A stretch of 64,000 bases of DNA from BOG-908 sp965198915 (GTDB lineage: Bacteria > Pseudomonadota > Alphaproteobacteria > Acetobacterales > Acetobacteraceae). Every line of letters begins with the position of its first letter. The first letter of the stretch is position 1. The notes under the pieces were generated by a model, which was given only the letters and a program-made list of their open reading frames with translations, did not search any database and had not been told where the DNA came from. The DNA is taken from positions 372,001-436,000 of the forward strand of contig CBDAQC010000001.1 of assembly GCA_965198915.1 (NCBI GenBank). The letters are read 5' to 3'. Shown one piece after another: positions 43,801 to 51,061 of this stretch. The translations under genes and the position numbers were made by a program.

Positions 43801-45218
43801 GCCTGGCGGAACGCCTGCTCGGCGAGCTTGCGGCGCAGTTCGCCGCCGGCACGCTGTCCCCGCTGCCCTGCCAGGTGTTCGACTGGCACGAGACAGGGCG
43901 CGCGTTCCGGCTGATGCAGTCGGGCGGGCATGTGGGCAAGATACTGATACGCCCGGCCGCCTGCCCCACGGCCACGAAGCTGCCGCGCCAGGTGTTCCGG
44001 CCGGGTCAGGGCGCGCATCTGGTGGTGGGCGGCGCGGGCGGTTTCGGCTTCGAGGCGGCGGACTGGCTGGCGGAGAAGGGGGCGTCCACGGTCGTCGTGG
44101 CCTCGCGCCGCGGCATGCTGGAGCCGCATCTCCAGGCGCGCGCCGATGCGATACGCGCGCGCGGCACCATGCTGCTGGTGGAAGCTCTGGACGTGACGGA
44201 TGCCGGCGCCGTGGCGGAGCTGGTCTCTCGCCTGGCCCGCCGCCATGGCCGCGTGGCCGGCGTGATACATGCCGCCGTGGTGCTGGACGACGCGCTGATC
44301 GCCATGCAGCAGCCTGACCGGGTGGCCGCGGTGCTGGCGCCGAAAGTGGCCGGTGCCGACAATTTGGACCGCGCGACGCGCGGCGCGGCGCTCGACTATT
44401 TCGTGGCGTTCTCGTCGGTGGCGGCCATGGTGGGCAACCCGGGGCAGGGCGCCTATGTGGCGGCGAACGGTTACCTGCAGGGGCTGATGGCGCGCCGCCG
44501 TGCCGAAGGGCTGCCGGGGCTGGCGGTGGGCTGGGGCGCCATTTCGGATGCCGGCCTGCTCGCGCGGGACCCGGAGAACGCGGCCAGGCTGGCGCGTCTG
44601 TCCGGCATCGCGGCGATGCCGGCGCGGGCCGCCCTGTCCCACCTGGAGACCCTGCTGGGCGAGGTGGCCGACAGCCCGGCCACCACCTATTGCGCGTCGT
44701 TCCGCGGCGGCGAGGCACAACAGCGCTTCAAGCTGCTGCAGACCCCCGCCTTTGCCGGGCTGTTCGCCGGTGCCGACGCGGTGGTGCAGACGGAGGCGGA
44801 CCTGGCCACGCGCATCGCCGGCCGTAGCGACGGCGAGGCGCGTGCGCTGGTGGCGTCGCTTGTGGCCGCCGATGTCGGCCGCATCTTCCGCCTGCCGGCC
44901 GACGAGATCGAGCTGGCACGGCCACTGGACGAACTGGGACTGGATTCCATGATGAGCCTGGATTTGCGCATGAGCATCGAGAAGCGCTTCGGCATCGAGC
45001 TGCCGGTGATGGCGATCAGCGCCGGCGTCAGCGTCAACGAGCTGGCGGCCCGCCTGATCGCCAACCTGCGCACGGGGGAGCGGTCCGCCGCAGACAGCAG
45101 CAAGGAAGCCAGCCAGCAGATCATGCAGCGCCACGGCATACAGGACTCCTTCCTCGCGGCAGGCATGGAGGCGGTGGACGCGGCAACGCACGGCCAGGAA
45201 GCGGTGGCGCTGGCATGA
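37899..45218 (+). CDS. Fully reducing type I polyketide synthase (KS-AT-DH-psiMT-ER-KR-ACP)
   Basis: 2439 aa, single module with no thioesterase. KS ~10-430: Cys178 in VDTACSSSLVAF, His in EAHGTGTSVGD and NIGHLEPASG. AT ~525-830: FVYSGNGSQWIGMG, Ser619 in GHSLGE. DH ~880-1170: His920 in YLADHRIDG, Asp1081 in ALDAAFH. ~1340-1560: methyltransferase-like fold without a usable SAM motif (AEPFCPG), probably inactive. ER ~1700-2010: AGLNFRDVMLASG, GAAGGVGLAALQVARLRGA. KR ~2035-2240: VVGGAGGFGFEA, FSSVAAMVGNPGQGAYVAAN. ACP with Ser2350 in ELGLDSMMSLDLR. All reductive domains look active, so a saturated chain is expected, made iteratively or once. The stop overlaps the next gene (ATGA), whose product is the likely release enzyme. 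Confidence 0.95.
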   Translation: MIPATGDQRVAIVGAACRLPGAADEGAFWRLLENGVCAVGDVPDSRWSSARYLHTRRAEPGFSYSFQGGYIADPFAFDPGVFGISPREAAEMDPQQRLLLEAVWSALEDAAIAPGTLAGGNVGVYVGASGLDYGALQVADLGGIDSHFMTGNTLSVLANRISYIFDLRGPSFTVDTACSSSLVAFAQAQAAIASGQIDTAIVAGVNLLLSPFPFIGFARAGMLSATGLCHSFGAAADGYVRGEGVVAMVITRLRSAVARRQRVRAVALASATNSDGRTNGIALPAIEGQRSLLTRIYGEAGIDPDRLAFIEAHGTGTSVGDPAEATAIGEALGQRRAAPLPIGSVKSNIGHLEPASGLAGLLKAILALEHRRLPASLHAHEANPAIDFAALNLSLATAPVALPADGVWLAGVSSFGFGGTNAHVVIRQPEAAELPAADASAPKASLLVLSAHSRQALAETGRAYAGLIEAGADPARLAGAVAWQRDLAGHRLAVPVDEAAAGLAQFAAGGTLSLGAEGSAPSQPPRMCFVYSGNGSQWIGMGRAAFAADAAFRTRFREVDASFRRFATWSLEHALHDPDHAGSLRQAELIQPLLFAVQAALTAGLAEYGLVPDMVLGHSLGEVAAAEAAGALSLDDAVRVIFHRSAQQEAAHGLGGMAVANISRDGALALFAEPGLEGLEIAAVNSPGSVSISGPTASIEAFAKLARRRRVAARVMDLAYPFHCSLLDRLRVPVLRAFGTIASAPGQVPFVSTVTGAVVAGEALDAEYWWRNVRAPVLFSDAVDHAARLGATVFLEVGPRPILQASITDTLRHAGLDGSVLPSLAEKDAGGNPLLMVLARAIVLGCRVDRTRLFGKRPAGRAPLPAYAWQRKPFRQAQTSEAMDLCGTAAHSLLGTRLRAGTPEWRRLIDVTTVPYLADHRIDGEVVVPASAFAEMALAVARDTYPVGPIGLEDFDLLAWLTLPADQMRELSVRLHGEASVVEIWSRPRFSTGEWTLHATGRIVRVASPVPAAAAMPDLPKTLTTDEVYRSAAVSGVDYGPAFRLVRGGARSATHIDVELGPVAAADRAGVAHILHPIALDAAFHAMFDDIKRRADERHAYLPVRFAALRVQADDAAPVRAQVVISRETDRSLSVDVTLLGADGGTVAVLTGGLFRAVVLERFGEDRVLFRRQTVRLSRAAGPQDARACAMAALDGLGQQAVPDSWLYLGAFARALAFGSLRQASGARAILPAPGAAPLAAALLADLGRAGLATQDGFGWHLADSSGLPEPGDILQTFAAEHPGAGADILLAAQALAGLPDALRGGEALPVSATLAERFESETILLTPVLDAAAAICSALQQRIAPEALRVLVAEPFCPGVLRSLSPLLRDRRVSVTVIGTDARRLGLAQARHGGGEVSFLQAEGDPVPPFDVAFCLALAPLSGEAALGDAIAQALAPGGLLCVLQPPASPVFDCLLGTQEVWFAHAPLGRVAAARDARQWALACGFADVHVHALGEGVGGLMIGHSPASPAGYTLAHPGRQAPMLLLADWPELADALAGHGQAVQATAAGMLAQVWAAGSQDPAGLVYLARAGGQGGLASCLAELAAVLETVRGTQCRLWIVVRGLCAADSAGIDPVAEAIWSFVRVAINEYPGVELRLVDLALALDGAEAARRLAALIAGLLCGAETELLVDASGVSAIRMQAVPPPTAQVAAVRLQAGGQGALAGFDWVETAPRAPKAGEIEIRIAAAGLNFRDVMLASGLLDDDVLDDGLAGAVLGFECAGHVLRVGAGVSHLQPGDTVMGFGRESFASHATADARVFVRVPDGIGVEAAATIPVAFLTAWYALVHMAQIQPGEWVLIHGAAGGVGLAALQVARLRGARVAATVGSPEKRALVAAFGAERIYNSRSTAFADEIRADIGGVDVVLNSLAGEAMLAGLRCLKPFGRFVELGKRDYVGNTAMGLRPFRRNLSYFGVDLDQLLAANLGLAERLLGELAAQFAAGTLSPLPCQVFDWHETGRAFRLMQSGGHVGKILIRPAACPTATKLPRQVFRPGQGAHLVVGGAGGFGFEAADWLAEKGASTVVVASRRGMLEPHLQARADAIRARGTMLLVEALDVTDAGAVAELVSRLARRHGRVAGVIHAAVVLDDALIAMQQPDRVAAVLAPKVAGADNLDRATRGAALDYFVAFSSVAAMVGNPGQGAYVAANGYLQGLMARRRAEGLPGLAVGWGAISDAGLLARDPENAARLARLSGIAAMPARAALSHLETLLGEVADSPATTYCASFRGGEAQQRFKLLQTPAFAGLFAGADAVVQTEADLATRIAGRSDGEARALVASLVAADVGRIFRLPADEIELARPLDELGLDSMMSLDLRMSIEKRFGIELPVMAISAGVSVNELAARLIANLRTGERSAADSSKEASQQIMQRHGIQDSFLAAGMEAVDAATHGQEAVALA

Positions 45219-46549
45219 GCGGGGTGCCGGCGGGACGGCTGACAGGTGGCGCCCGCGCCGCGCTGCTGGACACGATGCGGCGCAGCGTGCCTGATGCGGC
45301 AGCCGAGCAGGCGGCGCCGGCGGCGAGGCCGGGCCGCGAGATGGGCTTCGACAGCCTGCCCGCCTACCAGATGCTGAGCAGCCAGCGCGCGATGGCCGAC
45401 GCGATCGGGCTGCGTTTCCCGTTCTACCGCACCCATGCCGCGCGCGCCGGCGCGCGCAGCGTGGTGGACGACCATGCGGTGGTGAACTTCGCCTCCTACG
45501 ACTATCTGGGCCTGAATGGCCATCCCGAGATCACCGAGGCGGTGGGCCGTGCGACGGCGGACTGGGGTACCAGCGTTTCGGCCAGCCGGATCACCGCGGG
45601 CGAGCGGGACTTCCACGCCGCACTCGAGACGGGACTGGCCACGATCTACCGCAGCGAGGCGGCGCTGGCCTTTGTCAGCGGCCACGCAACCGCGATCTCC
45701 ACCATCGCCGCCCTGCTGGGCCCGCGCGACCTGATCCTGCACGACTCGCTGATACATAACTGCGTGGTGGTCGGCGCCCAGCTCTGCGGCGCCACCCGCC
45801 GCTCGTTCCCGCACAACGACATGGACGCGCTGGACGCCATGCTGACGGCCAGCCGCGCCCGATTCGAGCGCGTGCTGATCGTCTCCGAGGGCCTGTATTC
45901 GATGGACGGCGACGGGCCCGACCTGGCCCGGCTGGTGGAGATCAAGGAACGCCACGAAAGCTGGCTGATGGTGGACGACGCCCACGCGCTGGGCGTGCTG
46001 GGGCAGACCGGGCTCGGCATATTCGAGATGGCCGGCGTCGACCCCGGCCGGGTGGACATCTGGCTGGGCACGCTGTCCAAAACGCTGGTGAGCTGCGGCG
46101 GCTACGTGGCCGGCAGCGCCGCGCTGATCGAGCTGCTGAAGCTGGCCGCCCCCGGCATGGTGTACAGCGTGGGGCTGCCCGCGCCGGCAGCAATCGCCGC
46201 GCTGACCGCCATCCAACTGATGCTGCGCGAGCCGGAGCGGGTGGCGCGCCTGCAGGCCAACGGCCGGCGCTTCCTGGACGGCGCGCGGGCGGCCGGGCTG
46301 GATGTGGGCACGAGCTGGGGCTACGCGGTGACGCCGATCGTGCTGGGCGATTCGCTGCTGACCCTCCGGCTCGCGGACCGGCTGCTGGCGCGCGGCTACA
46401 ACGCGTTTCCGATCATCCCGCCTGGCGTGCCGGAACGCTCGGCGCGGCTGCGCTTCTTCATCTCGTCCGAACACAGCCCGGCCGAGCTCGACGGCGCGGT
46501 GGACGCGGTGGCCGGGGAACTGGCCGCGTTGCGGGGCGGCGCGCCGTGA
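45215..46549 (+). CDS. Alpha-oxoamine synthase (PLP), likely chain-release enzyme
   Basis: 444 aa. PLP-dependent enzyme that condenses an acyl thioester with an amino acid and loses CO2 (family of serine palmitoyltransferase, KBL, 5-aminolevulinate and 8-amino-7-oxononanoate synthases). VVNFASYDYLGLNGHPEITE, SASRITAGERDFHAALE, Asp254 in LMVDDAHALGVLG, and the PLP Lys289 in LGTLSKTLVSCGGYVAG. An ~80-residue N-terminal extension (with MGFDSLPAYQMLSSQRAMAD) is unusual and may dock with the synthase. ATG overlaps the PKS stop. Because the PKS has no thioesterase, release by this enzyme is the natural reading. Which amino acid it uses is not visible. Confidence 0.9.
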   Translation: MSGVPAGRLTGGARAALLDTMRRSVPDAAAEQAAPAARPGREMGFDSLPAYQMLSSQRAMADAIGLRFPFYRTHAARAGARSVVDDHAVVNFASYDYLGLNGHPEITEAVGRATADWGTSVSASRITAGERDFHAALETGLATIYRSEAALAFVSGHATAISTIAALLGPRDLILHDSLIHNCVVVGAQLCGATRRSFPHNDMDALDAMLTASRARFERVLIVSEGLYSMDGDGPDLARLVEIKERHESWLMVDDAHALGVLGQTGLGIFEMAGVDPGRVDIWLGTLSKTLVSCGGYVAGSAALIELLKLAAPGMVYSVGLPAPAAIAALTAIQLMLREPERVARLQANGRRFLDGARAAGLDVGTSWGYAVTPIVLGDSLLTLRLADRLLARGYNAFPIIPPGVPERSARLRFFISSEHSPAELDGAVDAVAGELAALRGGAP

Positions 46550-47328
46550 GCGACGCCCGGTTTGCCAGCGTGGTGATCACCGGCGCGTCCAGCGGCATCG
46601 GCGCGGCGCTGGCCGCCGAGTACGCCGGCCCGGGTGTCACGCTCGGCGTGACCGGCCGCGACGCGGACCGGCTCTCCACGGTGGCCACGCGGCTGAGCGA
46701 GGCGGGAGCCACGGTGGAACAGGGCGTGTTCGACGTGCGGGACCGGCCGGCGCTCGGCGACTTTCTCGGCGGCTTCGACGCCGCCCATCCGGTGGGCCTG
46801 CTGGTGGCAAATGCCGGCGTCCTGGAGGGACGACGGGCGGACGGCACGCTGGAGGATGGCGCGGCGGCGCGGCGTGTCATCGAGATCAACCTGCTCGGCG
46901 CCATCAACACGGTACATGCGGTGCTGCCAGGAATGACGGCGCGCGGCAGCGGCCACATCGTCCTGGTCAGCTCGCTGGCCGGCATCTCGCCGGTGGCCGA
47001 CGCACCGGCCTATAGCGCCAGCAAGGCGGGGCTGCTGGGCTACGGCCGCGCGTTGCGGGCGGCGCTGGCGCCAACCGGCGTGCGCGTGTCCGTCGTGTGC
47101 CCCGGCTATGTCGAAAGTGCGATGACGGACAGCCATATCGGCAAGCAGCCCGGCAAGATCAGCGCGCCGGCGGCGGCGCGGCTGATCGCGGCCGGAATCG
47201 CGCGTAACCGCGCGGTGATCGGATTCCCGCAAATGTTGTTCGGGCTGGCAATGATCACCCCTTTCGTGCCCGAAGCGATCAACCGGGCAGCGACGCGCGA
47301 CCTGCGATTCCACGTCGACAAAAACTGA
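46546..47328 (+). CDS. SDR reductase, 3-ketosphinganine reductase-like
   Basis: 260 aa from GTG 46546, overlapping the stop of the synthase before it (GTGA). NAD(P)-binding VVITGASSGIGAALAAEYAG, LLVANAGVL, catalytic Ser in VLVSSLAGI and Tyr-x3-Lys in YSASKAG. The hydrophobic C-terminal part (FPQMLFGLAMITPFVPEAIN) fits membrane-associated ketoreductases of the KDSR type. In context it would reduce the 3-keto group left by the oxoamine synthase to an amino alcohol; that is inference from pathway logic. Confidence 0.85.
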   Translation: MSDARFASVVITGASSGIGAALAAEYAGPGVTLGVTGRDADRLSTVATRLSEAGATVEQGVFDVRDRPALGDFLGGFDAAHPVGLLVANAGVLEGRRADGTLEDGAAARRVIEINLLGAINTVHAVLPGMTARGSGHIVLVSSLAGISPVADAPAYSASKAGLLGYGRALRAALAPTGVRVSVVCPGYVESAMTDSHIGKQPGKISAPAAARLIAAGIARNRAVIGFPQMLFGLAMITPFVPEAINRAATRDLRFHVDKN

Positions 47329-47748
47329 AGCGGATGGACAGCCAAGAAAGCCGTCCTTCCCACCCGCATTTACATTTTACATTCCGCACTGTCGCAAGCT
47401 TTACAGCTTTCAGCGCGGCCAGGCACAGCTTCCGTAACTTCGCCGCCGGATGATCGTAGAAGCCATTACCTGGTCTGCGCGAAGGAATGGAACGACATGC
47501 TGGATTACGCACCCGACGGTTTGGCCGGCCCCGTCCTGTGGAGCGAGGAGATGCTCGACGATGGCGCGTTGCTGCAATTGATCGCCGCCTCCAAATCCGC
47601 AGCGTTGCGCAGCCGGGCGGAGAAACCGGCGTGCCGGGCGTTCCAGCCGGAGCGTCTGTCGGGATTTTGCGCCACCTGAGCGATGTCGTTGTGACCGGAT
47701 AACATCTGGCAGCTTGCTTTCTGCGCGGAAGTCGCAAAGCTGGCGCGC
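47329..47748. other. Intergenic region with one doubtful 60-codon ORF
   Basis: 420 bases after the polyketide operon. An ATG at 47497 with AAGGA upstream opens a 60-aa frame to 47679 (MLDYAPDGLAGPVLWSEEML onward) that resembles no family I know. No terminator with a T tract is obvious, and nothing else stands out. Confidence 0.3.
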
Positions 47749-48429
47749 ATGTGCAACCTGTATTCGATGACGTCGAACCAGCAGGCCATACGTGCCCTGG
47801 CCCGCGCGATGCGCGAGACGGTCGGCAACCTGCCAAGCCTGCCCGGCATATTTCCGGACCAGTCCGCCCCGGTGGTTCGCAACGGCAGCGATGGCGTGCG
47901 GGAACTCGCGGTCGCGCGCTGGGGGATGCCGTCGCCAGCGTTCGCGCTGGCCGGCCGCAAGGTGGACCGTGGCGTGACCAACATACGCAACACCGCCAGT
48001 CCGCACTGGCGGCCCTGGCTGGGGCAGGCGTCGCGTTGCCTGGTGCCGTTCACATCGTTCAGCGAGAGCGTGCGCAGGCCGGACGGCGTGTCCGAGCCGG
48101 TCTGGTTCGCGCTCGCAGACGACCGTCCGCTGGCGTTCTTCGCCGGCATCCGGACCCGCTGGACAGGCCTGCGCAAGCTGGCCGAGGGCGTGGTGAGCTG
48201 CGAGCTGTTCGCCTTCCTGACGACCGCGCCGAACCGCGAGGTGGGTGCGGTCCATCCCAAGGCGATGCCTGTGATCCTGCGCAGCGCAGGCGAGGCCGAT
48301 GCCTGGATGGAAGCACCCTGGCCGGACGCGTGCGGATTGCAGCGGCCGCTGCCGGATGGCGCGCTGCGCATTGTGGCGCGTGGGGAGAAGGAGGATCCGC
48401 CGCCCGCCCGGACGCTGCTGTTTGCCTGA
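47749..48429 (+). CDS. SRAP (SOS response-associated peptidase) family protein
   Basis: 226 aa. Protects abasic sites in single-stranded DNA by a crosslink through the N-terminal Cys (MCNLYS, Cys2 after Met removal), the HMCES/YedK activity. Other family marks: NIRNTASPHWRPWLGQASRC, CLVPFTSFSES and EVGAVHPKAMPVIL. The family's usual HDRMPVIL reads HPKAMPVIL here, still normal. The next gene starts 8 bases before its stop. Confidence 0.85.
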   Translation: MCNLYSMTSNQQAIRALARAMRETVGNLPSLPGIFPDQSAPVVRNGSDGVRELAVARWGMPSPAFALAGRKVDRGVTNIRNTASPHWRPWLGQASRCLVPFTSFSESVRRPDGVSEPVWFALADDRPLAFFAGIRTRWTGLRKLAEGVVSCELFAFLTTAPNREVGAVHPKAMPVILRSAGEADAWMEAPWPDACGLQRPLPDGALRIVARGEKEDPPPARTLLFA

Positions 48430-48736
48430 CCGCTATCCGCGCACGCCGGACGGCCGCTATTTCGTCGTACGCGGGCGGTTGTGGCGGCTGGCGAACCCTG
48501 TGCTTGCCCCGGACACGCATGATGCGCTGGTGCACGCGCTTATGGCCGCGCGCCGGGCGGTTCGTGACGCAGGCGGCGAGGAGGCGGCGCGAGGAGAGGC
48601 GCGCGCACGGGTGGACACGGCCAAGCGGGCACTCGGGGAGCGTGGACCGGTGTGGTGGACGGACGGCGCGCCCGACTACAACAGGCGCATGGTCGGGAAC
48701 ATCCCCTATGCAGCGTGGTTTGCCAGCCTGGGGTGA
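48422..48736 (+). CDS. Conserved hypothetical protein (RYPRTPDGRYFVVRGRLWR family)
   Basis: 104 aa beginning at TTG 48422, overlapping the SRAP stop. The start LPDRYPRTPDGRYFVVRGRL then WRLANPVLAPDTHDALVHAL and the end GPVWWTDGAPDYNRRMVGNI match a family I remember as common and uncharacterised in proteobacteria. Overlap with SRAP suggests co-expression. Confidence 0.6.
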   Translation: MPDRYPRTPDGRYFVVRGRLWRLANPVLAPDTHDALVHALMAARRAVRDAGGEEAARGEARARVDTAKRALGERGPVWWTDGAPDYNRRMVGNIPYAAWFASLG

Positions 48737-48795
48737 TCCGAAATTGTCCGAACAGCCCCACAACCCTATAATCAGCGGTCGAACAAAATGGGGTC

Positions 48796-48835
48796 TGGGG
48801 CCAAGGCCCCAGCGGGGTTTGGGGCAGAGCCCCAA
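48796..48835. terminator. Tandem GC-rich hairpins between convergent genes
   Basis: Two hairpins, TGGGGCC-AA-GGCCCCA (48796-48811) and TTGGGGC-AGA-GCCCCAA (48819-48835), lie between convergent genes. They may act as a bidirectional terminator; the GGGGC-type repeat is also a dispersed element in related genomes. Confidence 0.5.
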
Positions 48836-48862
48836 CCTTGCCTGTCTGGCCAGCGCCTCCCA

Positions 48863-49321
48863 TCAGACATCCAACCCCACCAGCTCCGCCGACACCGTTG
48901 CACCCTCAACACAAAGACGCGCGACAGTGATCGGCAGCGAGAAGCGGCGCGGCCCGGCGCTGCCGGGGTTCACGTACAGCACACCGTCCTTCCACGTGAT
49001 CGCCGGTTTGTGGGAGTGCCCGGAGATCACCGCGTGGAACCCTGCCGCGGCAGGATCGAGGTCCAGGTCGCCGATGCTGTGCAGCACGTATAGCGTGGCA
49101 TCGCCGGCATCGAGGATTTCGGTCGCGGGCAGCGATCGCGCCCAGCCAGAAGTGTCGATGTTGCCGCGCACGGCAGTGACGGGTGCCAGCCGGCCGAGTT
49201 CAGCGAGTATCTCCGGTTTGCCTATGTCGCCGGCATGCACGATGGCGTCGCTGCCCTGCAGGGCGTGCAGCGCTTCCGGCCTGAGAAGGCCATGCGTGTC
49301 GGAGATCACGCCTACTCTCAT
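48863..49321 (-). CDS. Metallophosphoesterase, YfcE/MJ0936 type
   Basis: 152 aa from ATG 49321 (rev). Metal-binding motifs in order: GVISDTHG, VHAGDIGKPEIL, AVRGNID, ISGHSHKP and NPGSAG. Acts on phosphodiesters in relatives. The longer frame to 49408 adds a sequence without family character. Convergent with the gene at 48422. Confidence 0.85.
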   Translation of the reverse strand: MRVGVISDTHGLLRPEALHALQGSDAIVHAGDIGKPEILAELGRLAPVTAVRGNIDTSGWARSLPATEILDAGDATLYVLHSIGDLDLDPAAAGFHAVISGHSHKPAITWKDGVLYVNPGSAGPRRFSLPITVARLCVEGATVSAELVGLDV

Positions 49322-49437
49322 GCAGATTGCCCGCACCTTGTCGGGCTGACCCTGCGCCGCCCGTGGCGCAAGGAACGTCCGCGGCGGATTATCCGTTCGA
49401 ACGTCCACGTCGAAAACGCCTGGCGAGGATGCTGCCG

Positions 49438-49761
49438 ATGACCGACATCGTATTCATCTACGTGACACATCCCGAGTTGGAGGCCGCTCGTGCGCTTGGG
49501 CGCAAGCTGGTGGAGGAGGGTTTGGCCGCGTGTGCCAACATCCTTCCCGGGATGCGTAGCGTCTATCGCTGGCAGGGGCAGGTCGAGGAGGCCAGCGAGG
49601 TCGTCATGATCCTGAAGACCAGGGCCGACCTGCTGCCGGACGTGCAGGCGCGTGTGAGGGCGGAACACCCTTACGAATGCCCGTGTGTGGCAGCCGTGCC
49701 GGTGGCGGGCGGTGATCCCGGCTACCTGGCGTGGATCGCGCAGTCCTGCGTGAGCCTGTAG
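49438..49761 (+). CDS. cutA: Divalent cation tolerance protein CutA
   Basis: 107 aa, ATG 49438 with GAGG at 49423-49426. IVFIYVTHPELEAARALGRK, LAACANILPGMRSVYRWQG, and VRAEHPYECPCVAAVPVAGG fit the trimeric CutA1 family, which binds divalent metals. Divergent from the phosphoesterase gene. Confidence 0.9.
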   Translation: MTDIVFIYVTHPELEAARALGRKLVEEGLAACANILPGMRSVYRWQGQVEEASEVVMILKTRADLLPDVQARVRAEHPYECPCVAAVPVAGGDPGYLAWIAQSCVSL

Positions 49762-49772
49762 CAAGGAAGAAA

Positions 49773-49915
49773 AAGGCCTTCTTTTTTGAAAAAAAGAAGC
49801 AAAAAACTTTTAACTCTGCGCATCTGCAACGCTGCGCTTTATCCGGGTTGAGCGGCCCGTTGCAAATGCGGGAAGACAAAAGTTTTTTGGTCCTTTTTTT
49901 TTGAAAAAGGACTGC
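49773..49915. repeat. AT-rich repeat doublet 5
   Basis: Forward 49773-49811 (AAGGCCTTCTTTTTTG type) and reverse 49877-49915 (GTCC variant), with a 65-bp spacer. The two arms belong to different hairpin subtypes. It lies between the convergent cutA and FAH-family genes, so it could terminate both transcripts. Confidence 0.75.
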
Positions 49916-49933
49916 TTGCTTTCTTCCTACGCC

Positions 49934-50860
49934 TCAGACCAGATCGACGGTAAGCTCCCCAAGCCCCTCCAGACACGACGTGATACGGTCGCCAGCTTTC
50001 AGCCACTGGCGCTGCTCGGGCGGCGCTTTCTCGCCGAAGATCACGCCCTGCGGAGTGCCGGTGAAGATCACGTCGCCGGGCATCAGCGTCATGATGCTGG
50101 AACAATAGGCGATGAGCTGACGGCAGTTGAAGATCATGTCTCTGGTAGTCCAGTCCTGCCGGATCTTGCCGTTCACGTGCGTGGTCAGGCGCAGGTTGTT
50201 CGGGTCCGGCACGATGTTGCGTGTCACCAGCCACGGCCCGATCGGCGCGAAGCCGTCGCACATCTTGCCCGCGCCGAACTGCGTCGTTGCCGTCTGCCGC
50301 GTCCTGGCCGACAGGTCGTTGCCGGTGGCGTAGCCGGCGACATAGGACAGCGCGTCGCTTTCCGGCGCGTTCTTGCACGTGCGGCCTAGCACGACGACCA
50401 GTTCCGTCTCGAAATCAAACCGGTTGTCGATCTGCGTGGGCAGGTTGACGGTGCCGCCGTGATGGTTGAGCGCGTTTGCGTATTTGCTGAACATCGGCGG
50501 CTCCTTCGGTATCGGCGTGCCGGTCTCCTCAGCATGTTCGCGATAATTGAAGCCGATGCAGATGATCTTGCCCGGCCGCGTGACCAGCGGCGCGAAGCGT
50601 ACGTCCGCGAGGGGAACCATCACGCAGGCCGCGGCGTCGCTCGCGGCCTTCGCCATTACCGCGCTTACCTGCGAACCGAGGCCGTTCTGCAGGAGGTCGT
50701 CCATGTCCGAAGGCGCGGGAAGGCCCATGCGGGCGGCGGTCGCGGTGACGTTCAACACGCCGCCTTCGTGCTCGGCCCCGAGAGCAAGCCCGTCCGACGT
50801 TTGCAGATTAGCCAGACGGAGGTTCAAACCCGCGGTCGCGCCGTAGTCGTTCGTCTGCAC
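49934..50860 (-). CDS. Fumarylacetoacetate hydrolase family protein
   Basis: 308 aa from GTG 50860 (rev) with AAAGG upstream. ICIGFNYREHAEETGTPIPK, the metal-binding Glu pair in FDFETELVVVLG, GYATGNDLSARTRQ and PGDVIFTGTPQGV are family marks. Members cleave C-C bonds in ring-fission products or decarboxylate oxaloacetate; the substrate here is unknown. Confidence 0.88.
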   Translation of the reverse strand: MQTNDYGATAGLNLRLANLQTSDGLALGAEHEGGVLNVTATAARMGLPAPSDMDDLLQNGLGSQVSAVMAKAASDAAACVMVPLADVRFAPLVTRPGKIICIGFNYREHAEETGTPIPKEPPMFSKYANALNHHGGTVNLPTQIDNRFDFETELVVVLGRTCKNAPESDALSYVAGYATGNDLSARTRQTATTQFGAGKMCDGFAPIGPWLVTRNIVPDPNNLRLTTHVNGKIRQDWTTRDMIFNCRQLIAYCSSIMTLMPGDVIFTGTPQGVIFGEKAPPEQRQWLKAGDRITSCLEGLGELTVDLV

Positions 50861-50959
50861 GGTGTCGCCTTTTTGCCGGATGCCTGTCACGGCAGGCGAG
50901 CGCATCAGGGCGGTCGAGGTTCCTGGGCGAGTGGCGGCTCGTCTCAAGGTAAGGAAAGC

Positions 50960-50987
50960 AAAGCGTTCTTTTCCGCGGAAAAGCGCC
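50960..50987. repeat. Degenerate AT-rich repeat
   Basis: Short hairpin GCGTTCTTTTCC / GGAAAAGCGC with the TCCGCTGTCGCGG tail seen at other copies. A decayed relative of the doublet arms, between the FAH gene and the large repeat protein. Confidence 0.45.
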
Positions 50988-51061
50988 AATCCGCTGTCGC
51001 GGCGGCGGCGGGATGCGTGTCCGCTTTGCGCGCCGCGACAGGGTTCCTGGGCGGAGGTGGT

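Noticed and set aside
38358..45191. Very long minus-strand ORFs opposite the polyketide synthase
   Set aside because: They are antisense shadows of high-GC coding sequence with His/Arg/Gln-rich composition and no domain pattern.
47410..48371. Minus-strand ORFs opposite the SRAP gene
   Set aside because: Shadows of the SRAP coding frame; no family pattern.
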